Assembly: GCA_963795555.1 (NCBI GenBank)
Contig: CAWCHZ010000002.1
Span: 1,364,001 to 1,428,000 of the forward strand
DNA: 64,000 bases
Direction of reading: 5' to 3'
Source of the DNA: CAWCHZ01 sp963795555
Lineage (GTDB): Bacteria > Actinomycetota > Thermoleophilia > Solirubrobacterales > Solirubrobacteraceae
Part shown: positions 51,111 through 59,511 of the stretch, piece after piece
How the letters are laid out: each line of letters opens with the position of its first letter
How positions within the stretch are numbered: position 1 is the first letter of the stretch
Position numbers and translations under genes: made by a program
The notes under the pieces: generated by a model
The model's input: the letters and a program-made list of their open reading frames with translations, nothing else
Databases searched by the model: none
What the model was told of the DNA's origin: nothing

Positions 51111-51419
51111 TCACAGGCCGCCGCCGAAGTCAGCGGCCTCGCGCGCGTAGCGGGCGAAGGCGGCATCGACGACGATCTCGCTGTTCCAGGCCCACGGGTC
51201 GTCGGGGGCGACCACCATCGCGACCTCGAGCCCCCAGTCGGTGCCCTGGTCATACAGGTCGGCGAGCTCGGCCCTGGTGAAGCGGCCACCAAGCCGACGA
51301 CGCAGCTCGTCGGTGACGGCGGCCGTCACTCGTTCGAGCGGTCGACGGCGCTCCGGTGCGGCGGTCCGCAACCTTCGCTCGCCGTCCTCCCAATGGAAGA
51401 TCGCGGTCTCATACGACAC
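51111..51419 (-). CDS. Conserved hypothetical protein (102 residues)
   Basis: Begins MSYETAIFHWEDGERRLR, contains RLGGRFTRAELADLYDQGTD and VDAAFARYAREAADFGGGL. It is a soluble alpha/beta protein with conserved-looking Trp and Asp residues, family not recognised. It is convergent with the coiled-coil protein gene (15 bp between stops). It resembles small proteins often seen beside the dpr genes in this group, but that is an impression rather than a search result. Confidence 0.6.
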   Translation of the reverse strand: MSYETAIFHWEDGERRLRTAAPERRRPLERVTAAVTDELRRRLGGRFTRAELADLYDQGTDWGLEVAMVVAPDDPWAWNSEIVVDAAFARYAREAADFGGGL

Positions 51420-51487
51420 GAGCGCCGCAGGGTAGCAATGGCCGCGCCCTGGCCTGGCGCCTCGGCCCGCGGAGTCGCGTGCGCTCT

Positions 51488-52243
51488 CTAGCCCGGCAGC
51501 CGCCGGAAGAGCGCCCGCGGCAGGTGGCGCAGCACCGCCATCACCCAGCGCAGGGAGCCCGGCACCCAGACCGTGGTCGCGTCGCCGCGCAGTCCTTCGA
51601 TGACCGCGTCGGCAACCCGCTCGGCGGTGGTCGCGAACGGAGCGCGGGGCAGGCCGGCGGTCATCTTGGTGATCACGAAGCCGGGCCGCACGACCAGCAC
51701 GCGCACGCCACTGCCGACGAGGCTGTCGGACAGCCCCTGGGCGAAGAAATCGAGCCCCGCCTTGGAGGATCCATAGATGAAGTTGGCCCGCCGCGGACGC
51801 TCGGCCGCGACCGAGGACAGGATGACGACCGTGCCGTGCCCCTGCTCGCGCAGGCGCGCGAGCAGCGGGATCAGCACCGACACGGCGCCGAGATAGTTGG
51901 TCTCGATGATCTCCCGCGCGGCCGCGGCATCCCGCTCGGCATGGCGCTGATCGCCAAGCACGCCGAAGGCCAGCAGCACCAGGTCGATGTCATCGGCCGC
52001 GAAGCGGTCGGTGACGAAGGCTTCGTGGCTGGCATGGTCGCGTGCGTCGAACGCGACGACCTCGATTTCGGCGCCGGCTGCGCGCAGCTGCGCCGCGACC
52101 GACTCGAGCGCCTGCGGGTCGCGCACCGCGAGGGTCACCTGGCGCGTCCGCTCTGCCAGCAGGCGACGGACGCAGGCGATCGCGATCTCCGAGGAGCCGC
52201 CGAGCACGAGCACCCGTCGCATGCCGCCGAGCGCGTCGATCAC
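51488..52243 (-). CDS. dprE2: Decaprenylphosphoryl-2-keto-beta-D-erythro-pentose reductase DprE2-like
   Basis: 251 residues, a short-chain dehydrogenase. The NAD(P) loop RVLVLGGSSEIAIACVRRLL has the GGSSEI variant typical of DprE2. The catalytic Ser and Tyr-x3-Lys are in VILSSVAAERPRRANFIYGSSKAGLD. It reduces the keto intermediate made by DprE1 to decaprenylphospho-arabinose. The GTG start overlaps the dprE1 stop (GTGA), so it is coupled to it. DprE1 beside it makes the specific assignment strong. Confidence 0.87.
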   Translation of the reverse strand: MIDALGGMRRVLVLGGSSEIAIACVRRLLAERTRQVTLAVRDPQALESVAAQLRAAGAEIEVVAFDARDHASHEAFVTDRFAADDIDLVLLAFGVLGDQRHAERDAAAAREIIETNYLGAVSVLIPLLARLREQGHGTVVILSSVAAERPRRANFIYGSSKAGLDFFAQGLSDSLVGSGVRVLVVRPGFVITKMTAGLPRAPFATTAERVADAVIEGLRGDATTVWVPGSLRWVMAVLRHLPRALFRRLPG

Positions 52244-53648
52244 AGCTCGAGCCGGCGGGCGAGGTCGGAGCGCAGGCGCTGCAGCGGATCGATACGTGCG
52301 CGGATCGCGCGCCATTCCGGCAACCGGGGGTACATCGCGGCGAGCAGCTCGGGCCGCAGGCGGCCGTCCTTGGCGAGATAGACCCGCCCGCCGGCCTCTG
52401 CAACCAGCTCGTCGAGCTCGTCGAGCGCGCGCGCGAGCCCTGGCGCGCGGGCGGGCATGTCGAGCGCAAGCGTCCAGCCCGCGATCGGAAACGACAGCAG
52501 CCCGCGCTGCGGGCCGAAGCGCTTGAGCACGGCGAGCGTGACCGGACAGCGCGCCGCCTGCAGGCGCTCGATCGCCAGGCGCAGCAGGTCGGCGCGCGCC
52601 GCCGGCACGACGAACTGGTACTGGATCAGGCCACCAGGGCCGTAGAGCCGGTTCCAGTCACGGATTCCGTCGAGCGGATGGAAGAAGGACCCCAGGGGCA
52701 CGATGCGCGCGTGCTCGCGGCGCGGAGCGCGGCGAAACCACAGCTCATTGAAGACGCCTGCCATCGCCGGCCGCAGCAGCCCAGCGGGCAGCCCGCTCGG
52801 CACGCCGACTCGCGCTGTGGCCGGCAGCCGCGCCAGCGGCGCCGCCCGCGCCCGCGGCTCGAGCTCGGCCACCGCTGCATGATCGCCGCAGCTCAGCACC
52901 GCGCGACCGAGCCGCGCGCCACGCGCGAGGCAGTCGATCCAGGCGACGGAATAGCGGTGGTCGACGTCGCTGCGCGCGATCCGCGTCAGCGCTTCGTCGA
53001 TGTCGCCGGCACGCTCCGTGTCGGCGCGGATCGCGCTGGTCTCGACCTGGATCAGCCGCAGCGTCGCGCGCAGGATCACGCCGGTCAGCCCCATGCCGCC
53101 CGCGGTGGCGGCGAACAGATCGTCGTCGCTCTGTGTAATGGTCCGCTGCTCTCCCGCCGGCGTCAGCAGGACGAGCGAGTCGACGTGGTGGCAGAAGGAC
53201 CCGTCGCGGTGGTGGTTCTTGCCGTGGATGTCGGCCGCGATCGCCCCGCCGACCGTCACCTGGCGCGTGCCCGGCGTGACGGGGATGAACCAGCCCCGCG
53301 GCAACGTGATGCGCATCAGGCGATCGAGCGAGGCGCCGGCATCGACGGTCACCAGTCCACGCTCGGCGTCGAAGGCGTGGATCCGCTCGAGGCCGGTCGT
53401 CGACAGCACGTCGCCACCCGCGTTCTGGGCGGCGTCGCCATAGGACCTGCCCAGCCCACGGGCGATCGCGCCCCGCCGCCCGGCGCAGACGAGCGCGGCG
53501 CTCAGCTCACCGGCGTCGCGCGGGCGCCAGAGCCGCGCACGGCTCGGCGCGGTCCTACCCCAGCCCGTCAGCAGGGCCGGCGTCGGGGCGTCAGCGACCG
53601 CGGTGGACACCGCAGCCGGCGTCCGGGCGTCAGCGACCGAGGTAGACA
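52240..53648 (-). CDS. dprE1: Decaprenylphospho-beta-D-ribofuranose 2-oxidase DprE1-like
   Basis: About 469 residues, an FAD-linked oxidase of the VAO type. The sequence LTGWGRTAPSRARLWRPRDA, RGLGRSYGDAAQNAGGDVL, and the FAD loop VGGAIAADIHGKNHHRDGSF, with YGPGGLIQYQFVVP later, are diagnostic. It oxidises decaprenylphospho-ribose in the synthesis of the arabinose donor. The start is ambiguous: GTG 53648 overlaps the ubiA end by 19 bp, GTG 53610 lies after the ubiA stop. Both arise from a 39-bp duplication of the junction. Confidence 0.87.
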
Positions 53649-53659
53649 CCGCAGCCGAA
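53582..53659. repeat. 39-bp tandem duplication at the ubiA/dprE1 junction
   Basis: Two units, 53582-53620 and 53621-53659, differ at only a few positions. Each contains the word that encodes the ubiA C-terminus and stop in one frame and a GTG start with VST-VADA in the dprE1 frame. The duplication thus copied the stop/start overlap. Confidence 0.8.
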
Positions 53660-54589
53660 GACGACGACCCACAGCCCGACAAATATCAGCAGCGCGCGGT
53701 CGCGCAGCAACAGCTCCTCCGGCGCGCTGCCCTTACCACTTTCCAGCAGCAGCGCGTAGCGCAGGATCAAGAGCGCGAACGGCACGATCGAGAGCTCGTA
53801 GAAGGTCATCCGCAGGTGGTTGCCACGCGACTGGTCGAAGGCCCACAGGCAGTAGGCCATCAGGGTGATCGCCGACGACATCATCCAGACGTAGCGCAGG
53901 TAGCCGAGCGAGTAGGCGCCCAGCGACGGGCGCTGCGCGGCGCGCTCGGGTCCCAGGTCGAGGTGCTCACCGTGGCGCTTGCCTGCCACGATGAACAGCG
54001 AGCCGAACGACGCGACGATCAGAAACCAGCGCGACAGCGGCACGTCGGCGGCGAAGCCCCCGCCCACCGCGCGCACGATGAAGCCGCAGGCAATCGCGAC
54101 GATGTCCACGACAGCGATGTGCTTGAGCCACAGCGTGTAGATGGTCGTCAACGCGATGTAGGCGGCGATCACGGCCACGAAGCGCCAGCTCTGAACGGTC
54201 GCCAGCGCCATTCCACCCGCCAGCGCAAGCACGCCGGCGACGACGGCGAGCGGCAGCGGCACGATGCCCGCCGCGATCGGGCGGTGTTGCTTGGTTGGAT
54301 GACGGCGATCGAGCTCGACGTCGCGTGCGTCGTTGAGCAGGTATGTGCCGCTCGAGACCAGGCAGAAGGCAGCGAAGGCGAGCGCGACGCGACCGAGGAC
54401 GTGGCCATGATCGAGCACGCCGGCCGCACCCGGCGCGGCAAGCACCAGCACGTTCTTGGCCCATTGGGCGGGGCGCGCCGAGCGGGCCAGGCCGACGGCG
54501 CAGCGCTGGACGGTCGTCAGCGCCGTCGCGCCGACCACCGGGTTGGGGGTGCCGACCACCGGCTTGGGACGAATCTCAACCTGCGCCAA
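53630..54589 (-). CDS. Decaprenyl-phosphate phosphoribosyltransferase (UbiA family)
   Basis: About 319 residues with roughly eight membrane helices. The polyprenyl-phosphate/Mg2+ motif is LLNDARDVELDRRHPTKQHR (NDxxDxxxD), and a second region reads YSLGYLRYVWMMSS. Next to dprE1/dprE2 it should be the Rv3806c-type enzyme that starts decaprenylphospho-arabinose synthesis. The start is uncertain: TTG 54589 gives MAQVEIRPKPVVG; the frame is open further, and GTG codons at the PVVG duplication are alternatives. Confidence 0.85.
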   Translation of the reverse strand: MAQVEIRPKPVVGTPNPVVGATALTTVQRCAVGLARSARPAQWAKNVLVLAAPGAAGVLDHGHVLGRVALAFAAFCLVSSGTYLLNDARDVELDRRHPTKQHRPIAAGIVPLPLAVVAGVLALAGGMALATVQSWRFVAVIAAYIALTTIYTLWLKHIAVVDIVAIACGFIVRAVGGGFAADVPLSRWFLIVASFGSLFIVAGKRHGEHLDLGPERAAQRPSLGAYSLGYLRYVWMMSSAITLMAYCLWAFDQSRGNHLRMTFYELSIVPFALLILRYALLLESGKGSAPEELLLRDRALLIFVGLWVVVFGCGVYLGR

Positions 54590-54668
54590 GCAAGGAACGT
54601 TAGCCGGCCGCCTCGGCGCCCGGGCTGTTGTCGCTCGCCTGGGCCACTGGGCTATCGTCGCGGCTGCG

Positions 54669-55646
54669 ATGCGCAGCGCGCTCGATCGCCGGGCCATCGC
54701 CGCGCTGACTGCCGCGGCTGCCGCGCTGGCGCTGGGCTGCAACGGCAGACCGCGCGAGACGGCGAGCGTCGCGCCGACCGGCACGAGCCCGACATCAAGC
54801 GCCCCAGCCGGCCGATCCAACAGCGCCGTACGGCGACCCACCGTCGGGCGGGGGTTCACCGTGCAGGTCCTGCGGATCGTCGAGCGACAACAGCCCGCGC
54901 ACGGTCAGCGGGCAGGCCCAGCGCGCACGCTGATCACCTACCTTCGCCTGCCCACAGGCGGCGCTGCACCCCATCCGCTGATCGTCTTCGGTCACGGCTT
55001 CGACTCGACGCCGGCGCGCTACGCGGGGCTGCTCGACGCCTGGGCGCGGGCCGGCTATGTCGTGGCCGCGCCGCTCTTCCCCCACTCCAACCCCACAGCG
55101 CCCCTCGTCGAGGCGGACATCGTCAACCAGCCAGCCGACATGAGCGCTGTGATCAGCGGGCTGCTCGCAGCCGACAGCGACCCCGCCAGCCCGCTGCATG
55201 GGCTGATCGACGCCCGCGCGATCGCCGTCGCCGGGCACTCGGACGGCGCGGAGACGGCCTGGGCGGTGGCGGAGGACCCGGCCTACCGTGACGCGCGCGT
55301 GCGCGCGGCGATCGCGCTGGCCGGCGCGACCCTGCCCAGCCGGCGCGTGCGCCCGGTGCGGGGGGCGCTGCCGCTGCTGCTCACGCAGGGCAGCGGCGAC
55401 ACCGTGCATCCGGCTGCGCTGACGAGCGCGTTGTGGGCGCTGACGCCCCGACCCGCCTACCTGCTCACGCTGCTGGGCGCGGGACATCTGCGGCCCTATG
55501 TCGCCGAGCAGCCGCAGCTGGCGATCGTCGAGCGCGTTACGATCGCCTTCCTGGACCGCTACCTGCGCGGCGAGCGGATGGCCGAGCGCCGGCTCGTGCG
55601 CGCCGGCGACGTGCCGGGCATCGCGGCGCTCCAGGTCCGCGGCTGA
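54669..55646 (+). CDS. Alpha/beta-hydrolase lipoprotein
   Basis: 325 residues. The signal peptide ends in a lipobox LALGC (about 20-24), followed by a Ser/Thr/Pro-rich linker. The hydrolase fold has PHPLIVFGHGFDSTPARYAG (oxyanion region), the nucleophile elbow AVAGHSDGAETAW (GHSDG) and a late His in LLGAGHLRPY; the acid may be the Asp in GSGDTVHP. The fold is that of dienelactone hydrolase/chlorophyllase-like enzymes. It is divergent from ubiA and convergent with the mannosyltransferase gene. The substrate is unknown. Confidence 0.82.
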   Translation: MRSALDRRAIAALTAAAAALALGCNGRPRETASVAPTGTSPTSSAPAGRSNSAVRRPTVGRGFTVQVLRIVERQQPAHGQRAGPARTLITYLRLPTGGAAPHPLIVFGHGFDSTPARYAGLLDAWARAGYVVAAPLFPHSNPTAPLVEADIVNQPADMSAVISGLLAADSDPASPLHGLIDARAIAVAGHSDGAETAWAVAEDPAYRDARVRAAIALAGATLPSRRVRPVRGALPLLLTQGSGDTVHPAALTSALWALTPRPAYLLTLLGAGHLRPYVAEQPQLAIVERVTIAFLDRYLRGERMAERRLVRAGDVPGIAALQVRG

Positions 55647-55690
55647 GCCAGCGCCGCCCTGACCGCCGACCCCCCACCGCCGACCGCCCC

Positions 55691-57019
55691 CTACGGCCCC
55701 TGGATCAGGAACGGGACCCGCCCGGCAACGACGAACACGCTCAACGCGAGCGTCAGCAGCCGCAGCGCTCGGCTGCGCCCGAGCCCGGCCAGCGGCAGCA
55801 GCCACGTCACGTACCAGGGCAGCAGCCAGGCGGTGGTGGCGAGCAGCACGAGCGTCGCCCAGCCGGCCATCGTGAGCCAGTCGCGACCGCGCCACGTCAG
55901 CCACAACGTGGCGGTCAAGCCGACCCCCAATAGCGCGTTGAGCGCAATGTGCAGCTGGTGGCTGACGCCCTTGTGGCCGAGCAGCTGGGAGAGCTTGTAG
56001 GGGACGCTGCGCGATGCGACGAACTGCGTCTCGCTCGTCACCACCGACAGCTGGTGCGGGCCGAAGGCGATCAGCGCGCCGACGCCGACCACCAGCAGGC
56101 TGACGAGCGTCCCGAGCAGGAACCGACGGCGATTGCCGGGAGCGCCAAGCGCCATGAACGGCCACAGCAGCGCGGTCGACGCCTTGACCGCGGCCGCCAG
56201 CACGATCATCGCGCCGGCGCGCAGCGGGCGCGCGGCGATCAGCGCGGCGACGGCGGTCATCGCGAGCGCCAGCATCAGCAGGTCATTGTGGGCGCCGCCG
56301 ACCGCAAACAGCAGCACGACCGGGCTGAGCCCGTAGAGCACAACCGGCGCGACGGGATCACGGCCGAGCGCGCGTGCCACCCGCCAGACGAGCGCAACCA
56401 CGGCGAGGCTTGCCACCCCGGCCAGCGCCTTGAGGATCCACAGCCCGGCGGCGATCGACAGCGGCGCCAATGCGTAGGAGCCGAGCGTGAAGAGCGGACC
56501 GTAGGAGGTCGAGATCGTCCGCCACCCAACGAGCGCGAACGTCGGGTCGCTGGGAGCGCTGGCGGCGGTGTGGGTGTAGGGATTGAGCCCGTGCAGAGCG
56601 CCGAGGCGGCCGAAGCTCAGGTAGGAGAAGACGTCGGTCGAGAGGAACGGCGGCCCGAGCACGAAAAGGACGTGCAGGCCGACGATCGCCGCCAGCGCCC
56701 AGCGCGCGCCGACGACGTCGGCACCGACCAGCACGAGGCCGTAGGCCGCCACCATCACGAGCGCCAGCACGCCGAAGCGCTGCGTCGTCAGGTGCGTGCC
56801 ACCAAGCCGCAGCAGACCATGAACCCAGGCGGCCGAGGTGCGCTCTGTCACCGGCACGATCGGCGAGCGCTCGACGTTGGCGCCCTCGACGACCATCAGC
56901 GCACTGGCCACGGTCAGGCTGGCGAGGCCGACCAGCGCGACGGTCCGCCGGATCGGCGCCGCCAGCGCGCTCGAGCGGACGCGCGCGGTGAGGGCCAGCG
57001 TGCTAGCGCCAGTTGCCAT
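55691..57019 (-). CDS. MptB-like polyprenol-phosphate-mannose-dependent mannosyltransferase (GT-C fold)
   Basis: 442 residues with about 12 hydrophobic helices. The first loop has GPPFLSTDVFSYLSFGRLGA with the GT-C acidic residue, followed by LHGLNPYTHTAAS and STSYGPLFTLGSYALAPLS, the pattern of the alpha-1,6-mannosyltransferase MptB and relatives. Such enzymes build lipomannan cores from polyprenol-linked sugars outside the membrane. Its position near ubiA-dprE1-dprE2 fits cell-envelope glycan assembly. The sugar and linkage cannot be told from sequence. Confidence 0.75.
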   Translation of the reverse strand: MATGASTLALTARVRSSALAAPIRRTVALVGLASLTVASALMVVEGANVERSPIVPVTERTSAAWVHGLLRLGGTHLTTQRFGVLALVMVAAYGLVLVGADVVGARWALAAIVGLHVLFVLGPPFLSTDVFSYLSFGRLGALHGLNPYTHTAASAPSDPTFALVGWRTISTSYGPLFTLGSYALAPLSIAAGLWILKALAGVASLAVVALVWRVARALGRDPVAPVVLYGLSPVVLLFAVGGAHNDLLMLALAMTAVAALIAARPLRAGAMIVLAAAVKASTALLWPFMALGAPGNRRRFLLGTLVSLLVVGVGALIAFGPHQLSVVTSETQFVASRSVPYKLSQLLGHKGVSHQLHIALNALLGVGLTATLWLTWRGRDWLTMAGWATLVLLATTAWLLPWYVTWLLPLAGLGRSRALRLLTLALSVFVVAGRVPFLIQGP

Positions 57020-57100
57020 GACGCCGGCTCACGATACCCGGCACGGCATCAGCGCGGCTGCGAGGGGTGACGTTGCCGCGACGGCCCTCCCGCGACCTGG

Positions 57101-57475
57101 CTAGCCCTGTCCGCGGGCCCCGCCCTCGATCACGATCGGCAGCTCGCCGGGGCGGACCATCCCCATCGCGCGGGCGCGCAGCTCGAGCTGCGTGGGGTTG
57201 GTGAGAGCATTGCGCTGCCGCAGCAGGCTGGCGTGCTGACGCGCGAGCTGCCCGACCTGCGCGCGCGCGGCGCGCTCGCTGCGCCAGGTCCCAAACAGCG
57301 TGACCAGCGGGTGGATGTAGATGATGGCGATGCAGGCGAGCACGACGAGCAGCGCGACGCGGCCGACGCGGTCCCAGCGCACGCGGACCGGGGCGCGCCG
57401 CGCGCGCGGCGCGCCCCGGCGGGAGGAAGCGCGTCGAGCCGGCACGCGACCGGCGGTTGCAGCACGGGAGGCCAT
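57101..57475 (-). CDS. FtsB/DivIC-type septum formation initiator
   Basis: 124 residues. A basic, disordered N-terminus (about 1-35), one membrane helix (VGRVALLVVLACIAIIYIHP) and a periplasmic-side coiled coil (about 65-100) end in the family motif LELRARAMGMVRPGELPIV. FtsB/DivIC joins FtsL and FtsQ in the divisome. It lies 36 bp after enolase on the same strand, the order known from other Actinobacteria (eno-ftsB). Confidence 0.88.
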   Translation of the reverse strand: MASRAATAGRVPARRASSRRGAPRARRAPVRVRWDRVGRVALLVVLACIAIIYIHPLVTLFGTWRSERAARAQVGQLARQHASLLRQRNALTNPTQLELRARAMGMVRPGELPIVIEGGARGQG

Positions 57476-57511
57476 CCGCGGCCTGCTTCGCCACGGGCCG
57501 GCGAGGTCCTG

Positions 57512-58786
57512 CTAGCGCTCGAACACGGAGCGCCCGGGGAAGCTGGCGTCAGCCCCCAGCGCCTCCTCGATGCGCAGCAGCTGGTTGTACTTGGCGACGC
57601 GATCCGATCGCGAGGGGGCGCCGGTCTTGATCTGTCCGCAGCCCGTCGCGACCGCCAGGTCGGCGATCGTGACGTCCTCGGTCTCGCCCGACCGGTGCGA
57701 CATCACCGCCGTGTAGCCGGCGTCGCGCGCCACGCGAATCGCCTCGAGCGTCTCGGTCAACGTGCCGATCTGGTTGACCTTGATCAGGATCGAGTTGGCC
57801 ACGCCCAGATCGATGCCCCTGCGCAGGCGCTCGGCGTTGGTCACGAAGAGGTCATCGCCGACGAGCTGGATGCGCCCACCGAGCCGCTCGGTGAGCGCCC
57901 GCCAGCCGTCCCAGTCCTCCTCGTCCATGCCGTCCTCGATCGAGACGATCGGGTAGCGTCGGGCCAGGTCCGCCCAGTAGTCGGTCAGCTCGCTGGCCGA
58001 CAGCGCACGCCCCTCGTGCTCGAGTTCGTAGCGATCTCCCTGCCGCAGCTCGCTGGTCGCCGGGTCGAGCGCGATCGCGACATCGTCTCCTGGTCGATAG
58101 CCAGCCGCCCGGATGCCATCGACCAGCAGCTCGAGCGCCGCTTCGTTGGAGGCCACGTCGGGCGCGAAGCCGCCCTCGTCGCCGACCGCGGTGCTGAGAC
58201 CGCGCTCGTGCAGCGTGCGCTTGAGGTGATGGAAGACCTCCGTGCCGATGCGCAGGCACTCGCGCAGCGAGCTCGCGCCGTAGGGCACGATCATGAACTC
58301 CTGGAAGTCGACGGAGTTGTCGGCGTGCGCGCCGCCATTGAGGACGTTCATCATCGGGACCGGCAGCAGATGAGCCTGCTCGCCGCCCAGGTAGCGCCAC
58401 AACGGGCAACGATCCTCGGCCGCCGCGGCGTGGGCGCCGGCAAGCGACACCGCAAGGATCGCGTTGGCGCCCAGGCGCGATTTGTTCGGCGTCCCGTCGA
58501 GCTCGATCAGCGTGCGGTCCAGGCGCTCCTGGTCGCTGGCGTCGACGCCGCGGACGGCGTCCGCGATCTCGCCCTCGACGTTGGCAACGGCCCGATCGAC
58601 GCCCTTGCCCATCCATGCGTCGCCGCCATCGCGCAACTCGGTGGCTTCATGTTCACCGGTCGAGGCTCCCGACGGAACCGCGGCGCGGCCCCAGGCGCCC
58701 GAGCGCAGCGTCACCTCGGCCTCGACGGTCGGATTGCCGCGCGAGTCGAGGATTGCGCGTGCGTGGACACGTTCGATCTGGCTCAT
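57512..58786 (-). CDS. eno: Enolase
   Basis: 424 residues, standard length. Motifs: IERVHARAILDSRGNPTVEA at the N-terminus, VPSGASTGEHEA, the metal ligands in FVTNAE-type and SIEDGMDEEDWDGW segments, the catalytic Lys in NSILIKVNQIGTLTETLEA and SHRSGETEDVTIADLAVATG. It converts 2-phosphoglycerate to phosphoenolpyruvate. The ATG overlaps the mazG stop by 4 bp, so it is coupled within the mfd-mazG-eno-ftsB series. Confidence 0.97.
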   Translation of the reverse strand: MSQIERVHARAILDSRGNPTVEAEVTLRSGAWGRAAVPSGASTGEHEATELRDGGDAWMGKGVDRAVANVEGEIADAVRGVDASDQERLDRTLIELDGTPNKSRLGANAILAVSLAGAHAAAAEDRCPLWRYLGGEQAHLLPVPMMNVLNGGAHADNSVDFQEFMIVPYGASSLRECLRIGTEVFHHLKRTLHERGLSTAVGDEGGFAPDVASNEAALELLVDGIRAAGYRPGDDVAIALDPATSELRQGDRYELEHEGRALSASELTDYWADLARRYPIVSIEDGMDEEDWDGWRALTERLGGRIQLVGDDLFVTNAERLRRGIDLGVANSILIKVNQIGTLTETLEAIRVARDAGYTAVMSHRSGETEDVTIADLAVATGCGQIKTGAPSRSDRVAKYNQLLRIEEALGADASFPGRSVFER

Positions 58787-59511
58787 TGGTCTCCTTGGTC
58801 GGGGTGGCGCTCAGCCTCGATGCGCCGTCGGAAGCGCTCGCTGGCGGCGCGCAGCGCGATCTCCGGGTCGACCTGCAGCGCCCGTGCGAGCGCGACGGCG
58901 GCAAAGAGCAGGTCGCCGAGCGCCGTGAAGCGCGCGGCGCCCTCGCCGTCGTGCTCGAGCTCGTCGAGCGCGCGGCGCAGCGCGACCAGATCGGCAGTCC
59001 GGTCGGGAGCTGGAGCAAGGCCCGCGGAGCTCGCGCGCCGCTGCAGCTTGCGCGCGTGCAGCAGCGCCGGCAGCAGCTCGGGCACCTCGCCGAACACCCC
59101 CGGCTCACGCCCCGGCTCGGCGAGCTTGATCACATCCCAGTTGCGCAGCACCTCGGCAGCGGTCTCGGCACGGACGTCGCCGAAGACATGCGGGTGACGG
59201 CGGATCAGCTTCTCGCGACAGTGATCGGCGACGACCGCGAGATCACCGCCCCCGCGCTCCTCCAGCAGCAGGGCGAGGAAGTGGACCTGGAAGAGCAAAT
59301 CGCCGAGCTCGTCGAGCAGGCGGCTGTCATCGCCACTGTGCGCGGCGTCGGCCAGCTCGTAGGCCTCCTCGAGTGTGTGCGGCACGATCGTGCGCTCATC
59401 CTGCTCGCGGTCCCAGGGGCAGTCCCGGCGCAGGCGCCTGGTCACCTCGTCCAGCCGCCCGAGCGCCGCCGGGATGCGCGGCCCCCCGCTAGCCCGTGGT
59501 GGGGGTGCCAC
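58783..59511 (-). CDS. mazG: MazG-family nucleoside triphosphate pyrophosphohydrolase
   Basis: 242 residues with two MazG-like halves. The first has LDEVTRRLRRDCPWDREQDE, TLEEAYELADAA and LLDELGDLLFQVHFLALLL, with the EExxE-12-28-ExxD metal pattern; RRHPHVFGD follows. The second (about 170-230: RFTALGDLLFAAVALARAL) is degenerate. It hydrolyses NTPs or dNTPs to monophosphates, as a housecleaning enzyme. GTG 59511 overlaps the preceding lipoprotein gene by 23 bp; a later start is possible. It is distinct from the island MazG at 32037. Confidence 0.9.
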   Translation of the reverse strand: MAPPPRASGGPRIPAALGRLDEVTRRLRRDCPWDREQDERTIVPHTLEEAYELADAAHSGDDSRLLDELGDLLFQVHFLALLLEERGGGDLAVVADHCREKLIRRHPHVFGDVRAETAAEVLRNWDVIKLAEPGREPGVFGEVPELLPALLHARKLQRRASSAGLAPAPDRTADLVALRRALDELEHDGEGAARFTALGDLLFAAVALARALQVDPEIALRAASERFRRRIEAERHPDQGDQ

